In this document: positions 1 to 9,650 of the stretch, in pieces
How positions within the stretch are numbered: position 1 is the stretch's first letter
Layout of the letters: each line of letters opens with the position of its first letter
NCBI GenBank assembly: GCA_037349105.1
Contig: JAYJMM010000104.1
Location: 1,708,001-1,772,000 of the forward strand
DNA from: Limnomonas spitsbergensis
Taxonomy: Eukaryota; Chlorophyta; Chlorophyceae; Chlamydomonadales
Length of the DNA stretch: 64,000 nt
Direction of reading: 5' to 3'
The notes under the pieces: generated by a model
Told to the model about the DNA's origin: nothing
Seen by the model: the letters and a program-made list of their open reading frames with translations, nothing else
Databases searched by the model: none
Position numbers and translations under genes: made by a program

Positions 1-1332
1 CAAGCGGAGTATGCACAGATGGGCGGCTGTGGAGCAATCTCTGGCTTGCCTCACATAACCGCGGGCCGCCGCGACGCCTTGGGCCTGCCGCCTGATGCTT
101 ACACCGCAGCAAGTGGGCTGGAGGGCTCGGGCAGCCCGGCCACGGGTTCACACTATTCCGAGGACTGTGACGAGGGGCGACGCGTGAAAGCCAAGATGTG
201 CCATGCAAGGCAGGGCGGCAGCAGCAGCGACAACACTGCAACTGGAACGGACGTCTCTGGGGGTAGCCCAATAACGGGGCTCACTGGCTCACAGCATCAG
301 CAGGCCGGCTGCGGCGACGGGGCAACCTGCGTCACCAGCGCCAACCCGGCTGACGCCGCGGCGGCGCAGTCGCTATCTCATCACTTGGCCCGGCAGCAGC
401 AGGCCCAAGCACAGGCGCTTCAGGCTGCTTGGCTGCAGCAAGCCATGGTGGGCTGGCCCCAGCCAGGCCTCGTGGGCAACCCGGCGGCGGCCACCGCGGC
501 CGTTGCCATGAACGGAGCGGCGGCGGGCGGTGGCGGCATCGGCGGCGCAGCTGCTGGACGGGCAGACATGTACGGCCAGCACCAGCAGGCTGCCGCCGCC
601 GCTGCGACCCTCGCGACCGTCAACGCACAGCAGACCGCCTTGCAGCATCAGCTGCATGCCGCGCACATGCAAGCGGCCAACGCGGCCTGCATGGGGCAGC
701 AGCACATGCATGGACCTGGCGGCAACCCCTACGGCATGCTCCCTGGGGCGTGGCCTTACGGGGGCCACATGGGTTACGGAGCTGCGGGGCTCATGCCCGG
801 CGGCTGTGCGGCCGCGGCCAGCGCCGCGATTCTCGCCGCATCAGGCTCTGGAGCCCACCACCACCACCATCATCACCAGGCGGCCGCGAACATGCCTGAG
901 GCGCTCATGGCGCAGCAGCTGCTCAGCTTTCGCCACCCTGGCGCAGCCGGAGGCATGCCTAATATGGCGGCCATGGCTGGAGGCATGCCCAATATGGCAG
1001 CTATGGCCGGAGGCATGCCCAATATGGCGGCCATGGCTGGAGGCATGCCCAATATGGCCGGTGGCATGCCTGGCTGGCCGCACAGCGGCGCCGGCTTCAT
1101 GTGGCCTCAGGGGGCACACATGGGCATGGGGATGGGCATGGGGCTGCAGCAGCCAAACGGCGGTATTGTGGATGCGATGGCTGGTATGCCCTCTTGGGCC
1201 GAGGCGTTGCTCCAGCAGCAACAGATGCAGCAGCATCAACAGATGCAGCAGCATCAGCAGCAGATGCAACTCCAGCAGCAGCTGCAGCACCAGATGCAGC
1301 TTCAAGCAGGGGACGGGTATCCCCGGGCATGA
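1..1332 (+). CDS. Gln/Ala/Met-rich low-complexity protein, 3' part
   Basis: The frame is open from the first base of the window to a TGA at 1330-1332, so this is probably the last exon of a gene starting to the left; the first in-frame ATG is at 19. The protein is strongly biased: a Ser/Gly/Thr-rich N-terminal part, Gln/Ala tracts in the middle, a run of seven His near residue 280, a tandem GGMPNMAAMA repeat and a Gln/Met-rich tail. No catalytic or DNA-binding domain is visible in this part. Such tails are common in algal transcription factors and RNA-binding proteins, which is a class resemblance and not an identification. Third codon positions are GC-rich like the PABP gene. Frames in other phases here are shadows of the biased composition. 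Confidence 0.7.
   Translation, partial: QAEYAQMGGCGAISGLPHITAGRRDALGLPPDAYTAASGLEGSGSPATGSHYSEDCDEGRRVKAKMCHARQGGSSSDNTATGTDVSGGSPITGLTGSQHQQAGCGDGATCVTSANPADAAAAQSLSHHLARQQQAQAQALQAAWLQQAMVGWPQPGLVGNPAAATAAVAMNGAAAGGGGIGGAAAGRADMYGQHQQAAAAAATLATVNAQQTALQHQLHAAHMQAANAACMGQQHMHGPGGNPYGMLPGAWPYGGHMGYGAAGLMPGGCAAAASAAILAASGSGAHHHHHHHQAAANMPEALMAQQLLSFRHPGAAGGMPNMAAMAGGMPNMAAMAGGMPNMAAMAGGMPNMAGGMPGWPHSGAGFMWPQGAHMGMGMGMGLQQPNGGIVDAMAGMPSWAEALLQQQQMQQHQQMQQHQQQMQLQQQLQHQMQLQAGDGYPRA
949..1068 (+). repeat. 30-bp in-frame coding repeat (GGMPNMAAMA)
   Basis: Three full and one partial 30-bp unit encode GGMPNMAAMA repeats. Because the unit is a multiple of three, copy-number change would keep the frame. 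Confidence 0.9.
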
Positions 1333-2650
1333 TATGATGTTATGTTTGCATGGGCTGAAGTCTTTAGCCTTATATAGCCTAAAGCGCGAGCCTTGTTGGC
1401 CTGAGTATGACGTTGAGATGTCTGCAGCTAACTAGATCATTGTTTCTGCTGCTGCTGATGATGATGAGAGAGTGTTGCTTTCGTTATTTAGTCAGTCTGT
1501 GAGGCATCGACACCCTTCTCTGGGGCGCCTGCCACTTGGCAAAGTGTCCAGTTTGAAGGCAGGGATAGATCATAGCCGTTGTGACAGCTATCAGTTAGCC
1601 AAGAACCTAACAACTCATAATTCATACCCGAGCAGCTTCACATTTCTAATGTTGTTGATATCGTAATCGTGTCATGTTTCAGTTCAACTTCATGCATATC
1701 GACAATGAATGGACGGCTCAATTCATATTTTCTGGTTGGCCCATTATTGAGCCATGGTACTGTTCTTGCCTGAGGCTGCTGATAAAGCAGTCATGCATCT
1801 GTCCAGCACTTGCTTTTCTCAGAATATAGTTCATCTGTGGACCCTCCCTTTCATGCATGAACCTATCATGCAGACTCCTGAAGATTTTGGTTTCATTTGA
1901 AGCAACAGGTCCTATCCTTGGGGGGGGCGTAAGATTAAGCAGGGGGGGGGCGTGCCTGCTAGAGATAGATCTGCTGTCTTGCACACATGATTTATGAGCT
2001 TGAAAGCAGTATGGCGTTTGCGAACAAACATGTCGGTGACCACCTGCTTGCCGCTGTTAAGCGGGATTTAAATGTTTTATTTTTGTTTGTAGCGTTCAGT
2101 GTAATGGAACCGTAGCTTGTTTCGTTATTTGGGGTCGAGAACCGTTCTGGATGCTGGATGATAGTCGTTTAAACCCGTTGTAATATATGTTGGAAATTGG
2201 GCCTAAGATTGGCAAAAAAACGTCGAGGAAGGTGATATTCTTGCTCCAAAAAACGCAAGGTTTTGGAATGACCCAAGGTACATTCAATCCAGACTCAAGT
2301 CTCGTATCTCCTCTGATAACTAGTTATCTTAATATCGTATTCGAGAGCTTCATCATCCATCAGCGACCCGAGGTATGAATTCCAGATTAATCCACGTGAA
2401 CATACTTTTAGTATCAAAATCGTTCAAACTCGTCATCATTCAGTATACAAACAGAGGTGCCGTTTATGCAAGCGGTCAAAAATGCTTGACCATGTTCAGG
2501 TACCACAGTGTATAAGACAAACATACCTTCACTCACGCCTGCAGGTCCCATAAATTCAAGAAGCTAATAAAAAGTCGAAACGAAGACTGCCAACCCTACT
2601 AAAGATTAAGAAGGTATCAGCAGGGGTGCCCATGGCACTTCTGCATTCAC
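1333..2650. other. 3' flank and intergenic DNA, no gene seen
   Basis: About 1.3 kb, more AT-rich than the coding DNA on either side. No frame shows coding-like composition or recognisable motifs. It probably begins with the 3' UTR of the preceding gene. Confidence 0.6.
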
Positions 2651-2675
2651 AGCCCTTCAGTGGCAGAGCAGTCAG

Positions 2676-2890
2676 CAAGTGTGCTGCAGCCCATCCAGCA
2701 CATCCGGGCAATATGCTGGATGGGCTGCAGCACAGTTAATGACGTTGCACCTCTGGGCCATGCTGAAAAGGCTCGGCCGCGTCGGCGCCCAACTCATCGG
2801 GCTGCAGCACATTCAATGACGTTACACCTATGGGCCTTGCTAAATAGGCTCGGCCGCGTCGGTGCCCGACTCATCGGGCTGAAGCACCGT
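2676..2890 (+). repeat. DR1 dispersed repeat, two tandem copies
   Basis: Two copies of the family core (starting TTAATGACGTTGCACCTCTG and TCAATGACGTTACACCTATG, each followed by GGCTCGGCCGCGTCGG) lie about 70 bp apart. They are separated and flanked by copies of GGGCTGCAGCAC. The same core recurs at 10940, 19036, 20203, 20875, 47287, 57788(-), 62404 and 62806(-). Confidence 0.85.
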
Positions 2891-2971
2891 GGGCTGGGGG
2901 CCACGGCAAGTCACTACAACACCCTTGCCAAGGAGTATTTTGTGCGGATGCAGCAACCGCCTGACCACCAC

Positions 2972-3259
2972 CTAGCCCCAGCTCTGGAGGCTCGCAACGA
3001 TGTCATCTCCAGGCAGACCTGCATCGTAGCCAGATCCGTCCCCTTCCTGACCAGTCGCCCTTTTGTCGGCCCTCTCGGCCGAATCGGTCTTATTCCACTT
3101 ATCCAGGGTGGTCACGATTGGCGGCGCGTAGAAACTGCGGCGCTCAAACATGCTCAGGCGCTTCATGCGGGGCCAGAAGTGGTGTCAAAAATGGTGCAGG
3201 TGGTAGCCAGCCAGAGCCAGCACAAAGCCGATACCACATATGAGGTTCACGTCCGACAC
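2972..3259 (-). CDS. exon of unrecognised membrane protein, with in-frame TGA
   Basis: Reading down from a 3' splice site at 3260 (TTGTAAG|GTGTCGG), the frame encodes a hydrophobic stretch (ICGIGFVLALAGYHLHHF). It meets a TGA at 3187-3185 and then continues open for 66 further codons to TAG at 2972. The sequence after the TGA (HHFWPRMKRLSMFERR, then SFYAPPIVTTLDKWNK) looks genuinely coding, and a separate 64-aa ORF could start at the Met of MKRL. The exon joins in phase to the membrane-helix exon at 3758-3665. The TGA could be a real stop, a decayed Trp codon, or a recoded codon. I do not recognise the family. Confidence 0.5.
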
Positions 3260-3664
3260 CTTACAACAGCGGGGGGGTGGATATGATATAGATGTGACCT
3301 CAGCACAAAACCAATGTTGAGAGCAACTTTTCAGCAAGTAGGGTCTACGGTACCAGGCATAGGGTAAAAAGCATGGTAAAGCTTTGCCCATGTCCGCAAG
3401 TTCAGGTAGAGGTAAAGGTTTCCTTTCTTCCCTCCCCGCCCCATACACACCGATGCCATGAGATTTCTTTCTTTGAAGGGGGGCATATGCGGCAAACATG
3501 GCCCTGGACCCGACCACCACAGCATGGACTGCACTGCCAGGCCCTTTCGAAAAGACTGGTTGGATGCATGCATGACTGCATGTGTAACAGCAGTGTCACT
3601 GCATGTCTAACAGCAGAGTAACAGCAGTGTAACAGCATGTGCGACAGCCAAAACTGGAGTTCAC

Positions 3665-3758
3665 CTGGCTTGGCTTCCACCCGCACTGCAGCATCAAGCG
3701 CATGGCCGTGTGCACGATGCAGCTGCCGAGAATATAGATGTACACGAAAATGAAGTGC
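3665..3758 (-). CDS. transmembrane exon, same gene as 2972-3259
   Basis: A 94-nt exon lies between an acceptor (CACCGCAG|GCAC at 3759) and a donor (AGCCAG|GTGAAC at 3664). It encodes a helix-like segment beginning HFIFVYIYILGSCIVHTAMR and ending CGWKPSQ. It ends on a codon boundary and joins without a phase break to the exon at 3259. Upstream exons are not found, because the palindromic RPB2-like element starts about 80 bp away, possibly sitting in the preceding intron. Confidence 0.55.
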
Positions 3759-3835
3759 CTGCGGTGTAGAGCATGGCAGGGAGGGAGGCGGCAGGCTTCG
3801 GCATCAGTGACAGCACACGCAGCGCAGCTGGCCAG

Positions 3836-5243
3836 TACGTGGGCTCGGGCAAATGGTTGAAGTTGTGCAAGTCCAAGGACCAGTACGAGACCAAGACCTT
3901 GCTCGACCAGTTGTACGAGGTCATGAGGTCGTTCGTGGACTACCTCTCGTCCTTCTGCAAGGGCAAGTACGAGAACTTGATCTTGGTCATGCACAACGGC
4001 GTGGGGTTCGACTTGCCCGTGATTATGACCTTGTGCTCGAGCGTGTTCATCTTCTTGTCGTTGCACTCCACGTAGTTCCTCATGCCCTTCGGGATCAAGT
4101 ACGCGCGCTTGTGCCCGGCCTTGTCCATGAGCTTGTACGCGAACGACTTCCTGTACGTGCCCCCGTCCTCCCAGTTGTAGATGTTCCTGTAGTTGTTCTC
4201 GTCCATGTCCTTGATCTTCCCCTGGTTCTCGTACATGTGCCTGATCGCGTCCGGGTTCCCGGTGTTGATCCCGATCTCGGTCTCGTGCAAGAACGAGGAG
4301 TCGTACACGTTGTCGAACATGAAGTGGTAGTTGAACGACGCCTCGAACAAGACCCCCCACGCCATCCTGGTCGTGACCGGCTCCATGATCACGTTCGGGC
4401 ACAAGAGCTTGTTCGTCAGCGGGCACAAAATCGCCATCTTGTCCTTGTCGTTGAACACGTTGTTGAGCGTGCCCTTGACCCCGTGCCTGAACACGAACTT
4501 GTCCTGGTTCTCGGGGCACCTCTTGTCCTCGGTCACGAACACGGTGCTGACCCCGTCCTTGATGTTGTACCCGGACACCTTCGCGAGCCCCTGGTTGGTC
4601 GGCTTCCACCAGTCGATCTCGGACACGTCCTTGCCCACCTCGTAGTCCACGTTCTGGGACACGACCTTGGACGTGATCATCTGCACGTACTTGTAGTAAT
4701 TCAGGGTCTCGGAGCTCATCGAGATGCCGGACTCGTACGTGGCGTTGTTCGTGGACATGGCGAACGCCACCACAACCGGTGGCCCAGAGTTGGCCCCGGA
4801 CAATGCCCGACTGTTGTACGTGGTCGAGGTCGAGAGGAGGGACCGGTTCTCGACCGAGGACTTGTAGAACGCGTCGGTCTTGACCCACCCCGTGTCCAAG
4901 ATCTGCTTCATGGTCTGGTACCCGAGCGTGGGCCTGGGCGGCGAGTTGTAGTGGACGAAGGGCACGCAGTTGGTCATGGTCGACATCAAGGAGTAGGGGT
5001 CGAGCAAGTCCGGGTTCATGGTCATGATCCCGTCCAAGATCTCGTTGTCGGTCACGGCCATCCACCCGATGTTGCCCAACCTCTCGCGCCGGAGCTTCTC
5101 CTTGGTCTTGAAGATGGACTTGTAGTAGTTCTTGTCCCCGCGCCTGGCCATGAACGAGAACTCGGTGGTGGTCATGTACATGTAGTCGTCCTACTTCGTG
5201 ATGTCGGTCTTGTACAAGACTTTGGTGTCGGACTTGTCCAACG
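3836..5243 (-). pseudogene. RPB2/beta-like RNA polymerase subunit, left palindrome arm
   Basis: The frame from 5181 to a TAG at 3940-3942 encodes 413 residues that align in order with the C-terminal half of second-largest RNA polymerase subunits. Markers are HYNSPPRPT (compare HNQSPRNTY), VVVAFAMSTNNATYESGIS (compare the NxxVAxxxYxGYNQEDS region), DKFVFRHGVKGT (compare GDKFxSRHGQKG) and NVIMEPVTTRM (compare INPHAIPSRM). These are the hybrid-binding and active-site-proximal elements; the Lys, Arg-His-Gly and Lys-Gly core is kept while the surroundings diverge widely. The copy is broken: a TAG at 5193-5191 stands where the right arm has TGG, and after the TAG at 3940 the same codon-biased frame runs on about 33 codons. 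Leu is mostly TTG and third positions are almost all G or C, unlike the host's CTG-rich PABP. A virus or linear-plasmid origin is inferred. Confidence 0.6.
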
Positions 5244-6290
5244 CCATGTACACGTCCGACACCAAAGTCTTGTACAAGACCGACATCACGAAGTGGGACG
5301 ACTACATGTACATGACCACCACCGAGTTCTCGTTCATGGCGCGGGGACAAGAACTACTACAAGTCCATCTTCAAGACCAAGGAGAAGCTCCGGCGCGAGA
5401 GGTTGGGCAACATCGGGTGGATGGCCGTGACCGACAACGAGATCTTGGACGGGATCATGACCATGAACCCGGACTTGCTCGACCCCTACTCCTTGATGTC
5501 GACCATGACCAACTGCGTGCCCTTCGTCCACTACAACTCGCCGCCCAGGCCCACGCTCGGGTCCCAGACCATGAAGCAGATCTTGGACATGGGGTGGGTC
5601 AAGACCGACGCGTTCTACAAGTCCTCGGTCGAGAACCGGTCCCTCCTCTCGACCTCGACCACGTACAACAGTCGGGCATTGTCCGGGGCCAACTCTGGGC
5701 CACCGGTTGTGGTGGCGTTCGCCATGTCCACGAACAACGCCACGTACGAGTCCGGCATCTCGATGAGCTCCGAGACCCTGAATTACTACAAGTACGTGCA
5801 GATGATCACGTCCAAGGTCGTGTCCCAGAACGTGGACTACGAGGTGGGCAAGGACGTGTCCGAGATCGACTGGTGGAAGCCGACCAACCAGGGGCTCGCG
5901 AAGGTGTCCGGGTACAACATCAAGGACGGGGTCAGCACCGTGTTCGTGACCGAGGACAAGAGGTGCCCGAGAACCAGGACAAGTTCGTGTTCAGGCACGG
6001 GGTCAAGGGCACGCTCAACAACGTGTTCAACGACAAGGACAAGATGGCGATTTTGTGCCCGCTGACGAACAAGCTCTTGTGCCCGAACGTGATCATGGAG
6101 CCAGTCACGACCAGGATGGCGTGGGGGGCCTTGTTCGAGGCGTCGTTCAACTACCACTTCATGTTCGACAACGTGTACGACTCCTCGTTCTTGCACGAGA
6201 CCGAGATCGGGATCAACACCGGGAACCCGGACGCGATCAGGCACATGTACGAGAACAGAGGAAGATCAAGGACCTGGACTCGATGTTGGC
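4197..6290. repeat. large palindrome, arms about 1047 bp, centre at 5243/5244
   Basis: Positions pair so that their coordinates sum to 10487. For example TTTGGTGTCGGA at 5221-5232 pairs with TCCGACACCAAA at 5255-5266. The central 20 bp (5234-5253) are imperfectly paired, so single strands could form a long hairpin. Beyond 4197 on the left the polymerase-like gene continues alone. Beyond 6290 on the right a different codon-biased frame continues, so the fold-back is not a simple copy of one fragment. Confidence 0.9.
5244..6290 (+). pseudogene. RPB2/beta-like RNA polymerase subunit, right palindrome arm
   Basis: This arm mirrors 5243-4197 with few differences. It keeps the Trp codon at about 5293-5295 that is TAG in the left arm. 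It has lost 5 bp near 5338 (after TTCATGGC), 1 bp near 5968 (AGGTGCCCGAGAACC against AGGTGCCCCGAGAACC) and bases near 6257, so the homologous protein is spread over three frames. The same polymerase motifs can be read across these frames. Neither arm can give a full product as it stands. The arms diverge just after the segment encoding RHMYEN. Confidence 0.6.
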
Positions 6291-6504
6291 CCTGGGCCTG
6301 AACGAGAGCAAGGACCAGAGCACCATGATGGTCATGCACGCATCGTCGTACGAGTTGTGGGCCTTGTACGCGGACGAGTCCACGAACGGCCTCGTGCGAG
6401 CGCAAGTGCAAGAGGCATCACAAATCTTGGGTGCGTATGGTCAGGGTAACCCCCAGCAGGACATAAACGCGGAGGTACAAATGCAAAGAACATTGCGTGC
6501 CTGA
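6280..6504 (+). pseudogene. codon-biased ORF fragment abutting the palindrome
   Basis: An open frame continues from the right arm to TGA at 6502-6504. It encodes an acidic, Met-rich segment with ASSYELWALYADESTNGLV. The first about 125 bp share the TTG-Leu, G/C-ending codon style of the polymerase-like arms; the last about 100 bp relax toward ordinary composition. The family is not recognised. It may be another part of the same captured element, or a junction with host DNA. Confidence 0.4.
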
Positions 6505-7544
6505 TAGCATGAATGTATCACGGTACTGGTACGGACAAGACAAATAAAAGAGGTAGACGCCCATTACCGGCAGTGACATCCATCTGTTTGAAATCTAAAC
6601 AGGGTTTAAGGACCTGGACCCCAAATCCAACTTACGAGGACGAGAAATACGGCCGAGCCAACGAAATTTGAAGGAAAAGCATGCCTCCCATGGTTAAGTG
6701 TATGTAGCGATACTATAACGTAAATATTGCAGCTTGCACAGGAGGCCCTGCTGTCCCACACTATGTTGCTGCTGTTCTTTCTCTTCTTTCTGTCTGTAGT
6801 GTTTGGTCCAAGCGGAAAGGCAAGAGGGTGGCTACGGCGGTTGCCCTGCTTTAGAAACACTGCAGAACAACCGCCCCTGCAGCAGCATCCACCAGAAGCT
6901 TCATAGCCAAGCAAGCGGTTCTGCCCCCTGCCATTTCGTAAGAGCTGCCTTCAGTGCCTTTATTCGAACAAAGCGTAAGGGGCAGCTTTTTCCTGTGGCG
7001 ACAAATCTTCTAGTTAGCAAGGGTCAAGGGTTCAGGGTCTAGGGGTTTGGGCTAAACCCTATACCCTTAACCTATCAGTCAGCACATGTCAAGGCCTCAG
7101 CCCCGATTGACCCTAAGCAGCGAAGCTAGGAAGCAAGGCAATGCCAAGGCGCCAGGGCTGAGAGGAAACAGTAACCCCAACTGCCACTGCACGACAAAAC
7201 TCCATACCCTATCTTCTCACCAACCTGACAAAGGTACCGTTATATCATCATATCATCACGCCGTAAACACACACCCTCCCATCCAGAAGGTTTTCAGGCT
7301 CAAGTGCTTGACAGTGCAGAACACCAACCAGTCAAACGTGCACCATTTTGTTTTGAACAACAAACCCACATGTCTTTTTAGACTTGAAAATTACCCAATA
7401 TGAACTTTGATGTTGATGTCGAGCGCTCGGGCCTTAACATAAAACAACAGGCCGTCAGGCCCGCATGCTAAGCAGTGCACCATCCCTAATTATCGAATAT
7501 TTGAATATTTCATTCTCGATTTTTCAACCACCCTTACCTGTCAG
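6505..7544. other. no confident gene; possible intron or 5' region
   Basis: Contains telomere-like TTAGGG variants around 7020-7070 and several short frames without clear coding signal. Earlier exons of the gene ending at 8716 may lie here, but I could not join any in phase. Confidence 0.4.
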
Positions 7545-7630
7545 TGGAAGTCAGATACCCCACCAGGGGGATGCGGGCAGACAACGCGGTACGGAAGACA
7601 GCTGGTGCAATCACAAGCGTCACGGCCAAA
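7545..7630 (+). CDS. internal exon of small unknown gene
   Basis: An 86-nt exon lies between ACCTGTCAG|TGGAAG and GCCAAA|GTGAGC. It encodes a basic segment including RGMRADNAVRKTAGAIT and SVTAK. It leaves on a codon boundary and can join in phase to a terminal exon starting after ATGCAG at 8671 (HWEDSAFSRGRYKK). The family is not recognised; a small basic organellar or ribosome-associated protein is possible. Confidence 0.5.
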
Positions 7631-7879
7631 GTGAGCATGCTGCCAGATCCTGCAATTCAAATTCAAATTCAAAGATGTATGTGGTCTGTGACTCTGTGAG
7701 GTAAAGGCTCTGCCAAGAAATTATGAATCCCTGGTCCCTGGAGCTTTTGACATTTAAGTCCTGCATCGCACAATCAGAAACTTCCGAAGCACAAGCAAGT
7801 AACTTCCAAAGCCTGGTAAGCTACAATGACATGCTTGTGTCTATCGATACAAAGCATGTGAGCTCGCAGGGGACACCCA

Positions 7880-8648
7880 AGCTCTGTTTATAACGGTGCA
7901 TACCCGATGGGCCCTGCTGAACGCTTGGCCACATAGGCTAGACATCCAAGCTCTGTTTATAACAGTGCATACCCGGTGGGCCCTGCTGAACACTTGGCCA
8001 TATGGGGCTGGACATCCAAGCTCTGTTAACAACGGTGCATACCCGGTGGGCCCTGCTGAACACTTGGCCATATGGGGCTGGACATCCAAGCTCTGTTTAC
8101 AACGGTGCATACCCGATGGGCCCTGCTGAACGCTTGGCCACATAGGCTAGACATCCAAGCTCTGTTTATAATGGTGCATACCCGGTGGGCCCTGCTGAAC
8201 ACTTGGCCATATGGGGCTGGACATCCAACCTCTGTTTACAACGGTGCATACCCGGTGGGCCCTGCTGAACACTTGGCCATATGGGGCTGGACATCCAAGC
8301 TCTGTTTACAACGGTGCATACCCGATGGGCCCTGCTGAACGCTTGGCCACATGGGGCTGGACATCCAAGCTCTGTTTATAACGGTGCATACCCGATGGGC
8401 CCTGCTGAATGCTTGGCCACATGGGGCTGGACATCCAAGCTCTGTTTATAACGGTGCATACCCTATGGGCCCTACTGAACGCTTGGCCACATGGGGCTGG
8501 ACATCCAAGCTCCGTTTACAACGGTGCATACCCGATGGGCCCTGCTGAACGCTTGGCCACATGGGGCTGGACATCCAAGCTCTGTTTATAACGGTGCATA
8601 CCCGGTGGGCCCTGCTGAACACTTGGCCACATAGGCTGGACATCCAAG
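7880..8648 (+). repeat. 70-bp minisatellite, about 11 copies
   Basis: Tandem units of 69-70 bp carry GGCTGGACATCCAAGCTCTG and GGTGCATACCCGRTGGGCCC. The last unit runs directly into the terminal exon sequence ATCCAAGCTCTGTATGACGA. The part of the unit around CCAAG|CTCTGT therefore equals a possible 3' splice site and exon start. Frames through the array are repeat-encoded and not genes. Confidence 0.95.
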
Positions 8649-8716
8649 CTCTGTATGACGAGGCTATGCAGCACTGGGAGGACAGCGCCTTCTCTAGGGG
8701 GCGCTACAAGAAGTAG
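8649..8716 (+). CDS. terminal exon of small unknown gene
   Basis: The frame YDEAMQHWEDSAFSRGRYKK ends with TAG at 8714-8716. Two acceptors are possible. CATCCAAG|CTCTG at 8648 uses the whole frame but does not match the phase of the 7630 donor. CTATGCAG|CACTGG at 8671 does match it. The coding look of YDEAMQ favours the longer exon with one more undetected exon upstream. Confidence 0.5.
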
Positions 8717-8929
8717 TAACTCAGCCATTCAGCCAATATAGTCAGCGCTGTAGGAGACTAGCAGCATAGACATAAGCAGATTAAACCTCTTTCACTGACT
8801 GCCCAACTTAGTGATTGGATAGTGTACACGTATCAACTGACTGACTGAGTGAGGGCAACTGACTGGGCCAATCGGCCATATTATAAGCATTTCCAGTGAA
8901 GAATTTCGTAAATGCGCCACATGATGTCT

Positions 8930-9035
8930 CTGAGCTCCGGGGGCTTCGCCCCCGGGCCCGACCCCCAGGCGGGGGAGCTCGGGCGCCCCCCCGCACCCCC
9001 CCCACCGCGGCTTCGCCGCGGCGCTGGCGCGGTCA
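8930..9035. repeat. GC-rich small hairpins
   Basis: Perfect small inverted repeats with a TTCG-type loop occur in a row: CCGGGGGCTTCGCCCCCGG and CCGCGGCTTCGCCGCGG, with GAGCTC on both sides. They resemble the short palindromic repeats that litter some green algal organelle genomes. No gene lies in 8717-9340. Confidence 0.7.
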
Positions 9036-9357
9036 CACTTTATTCACACTTCAGGCTACAAACAATTAATAGCAGAAAACGAAAGAAAAAAAACTACCAT
9101 CAAGGCCGCCACCCACAGGCCCAGCTGGCATAAGATGGCAGTGGGAAGTGCAGTCATGTGGGGCTCAAGGGGGCAGCCTGATGCTATGCCCTGACCCTCC
9201 TACACCATAGTGGAGGGACAAGGGATTCCCTTGTCCCTTGTCCCTCGGCCTTCACCTGCAAGCCTAGCAGAGCCCAGGCGTCAGCCCCGATCCCCGGGCT
9301 CGTGAGCCCCGAGCCCTGAGCTGCACAGTCTGGATGCCTCAATCCAATGGCACCCAC

Positions 9358-9650
9358 CTTAATACCGACATCAGCCCCGAAGGATCCCTCTTTCTCATCC
9401 ACAGCCCGCAGTCCGTAGAACCGTGGCTCAATCTCAATATCGCATCCTCCGTCGTCCCCTCCACCTCCATTCCCACCTCCCTCGCCTCCCTCGCCAAGCT
9501 TCGCATCCCTTCCTCTGCCGTCTGCTCCCAGTGGCCCTCCGGTGTCATCAGGTCTGTGACCTTCAGCCTCTTGATTCGAATCGGTGGAGGGAGTGCTGGC
9601 GGAGGCAAGTATCAGGGGTCCAATCAGCGACGGGGGCGAATGTCGGAGCA
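9358..9650 (-). CDS. exon ending at a strong donor, reading frame uncertain
   Basis: GTATTAAG|GTGGGT at 9358/9357 is a good 5' splice site and two frames upstream are open. One reads TPEGHWEQTAEEGMRSLARE. The other passes a Gly/Asp-rich stretch into DIEIEPRFYGLRAVDEKEGS then FGADVGIK. The second faintly resembles the start of ligand-gated-ion-channel extracellular domains (a beta strand, then a VDE turn, then F-x-x-D). This is a weak resemblance only. Ala/Pro-rich frames continue upstream to about 10267. Confidence 0.35.

Noticed and set aside
3596..5350. 584-residue minus-strand frame, Gln/Arg/Val/His-rich
   Set aside because: An off-phase reading of the same biased DNA. The frame starting at 5181 carries the RPB2-like motifs and this one carries none.
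3853..5430. 525-residue plus-strand frame rich in Val, Leu, Arg and His
   Set aside because: It is the antisense shadow of the codon-biased polymerase-like frame; G/C-only third positions remove stops on the opposite strand.
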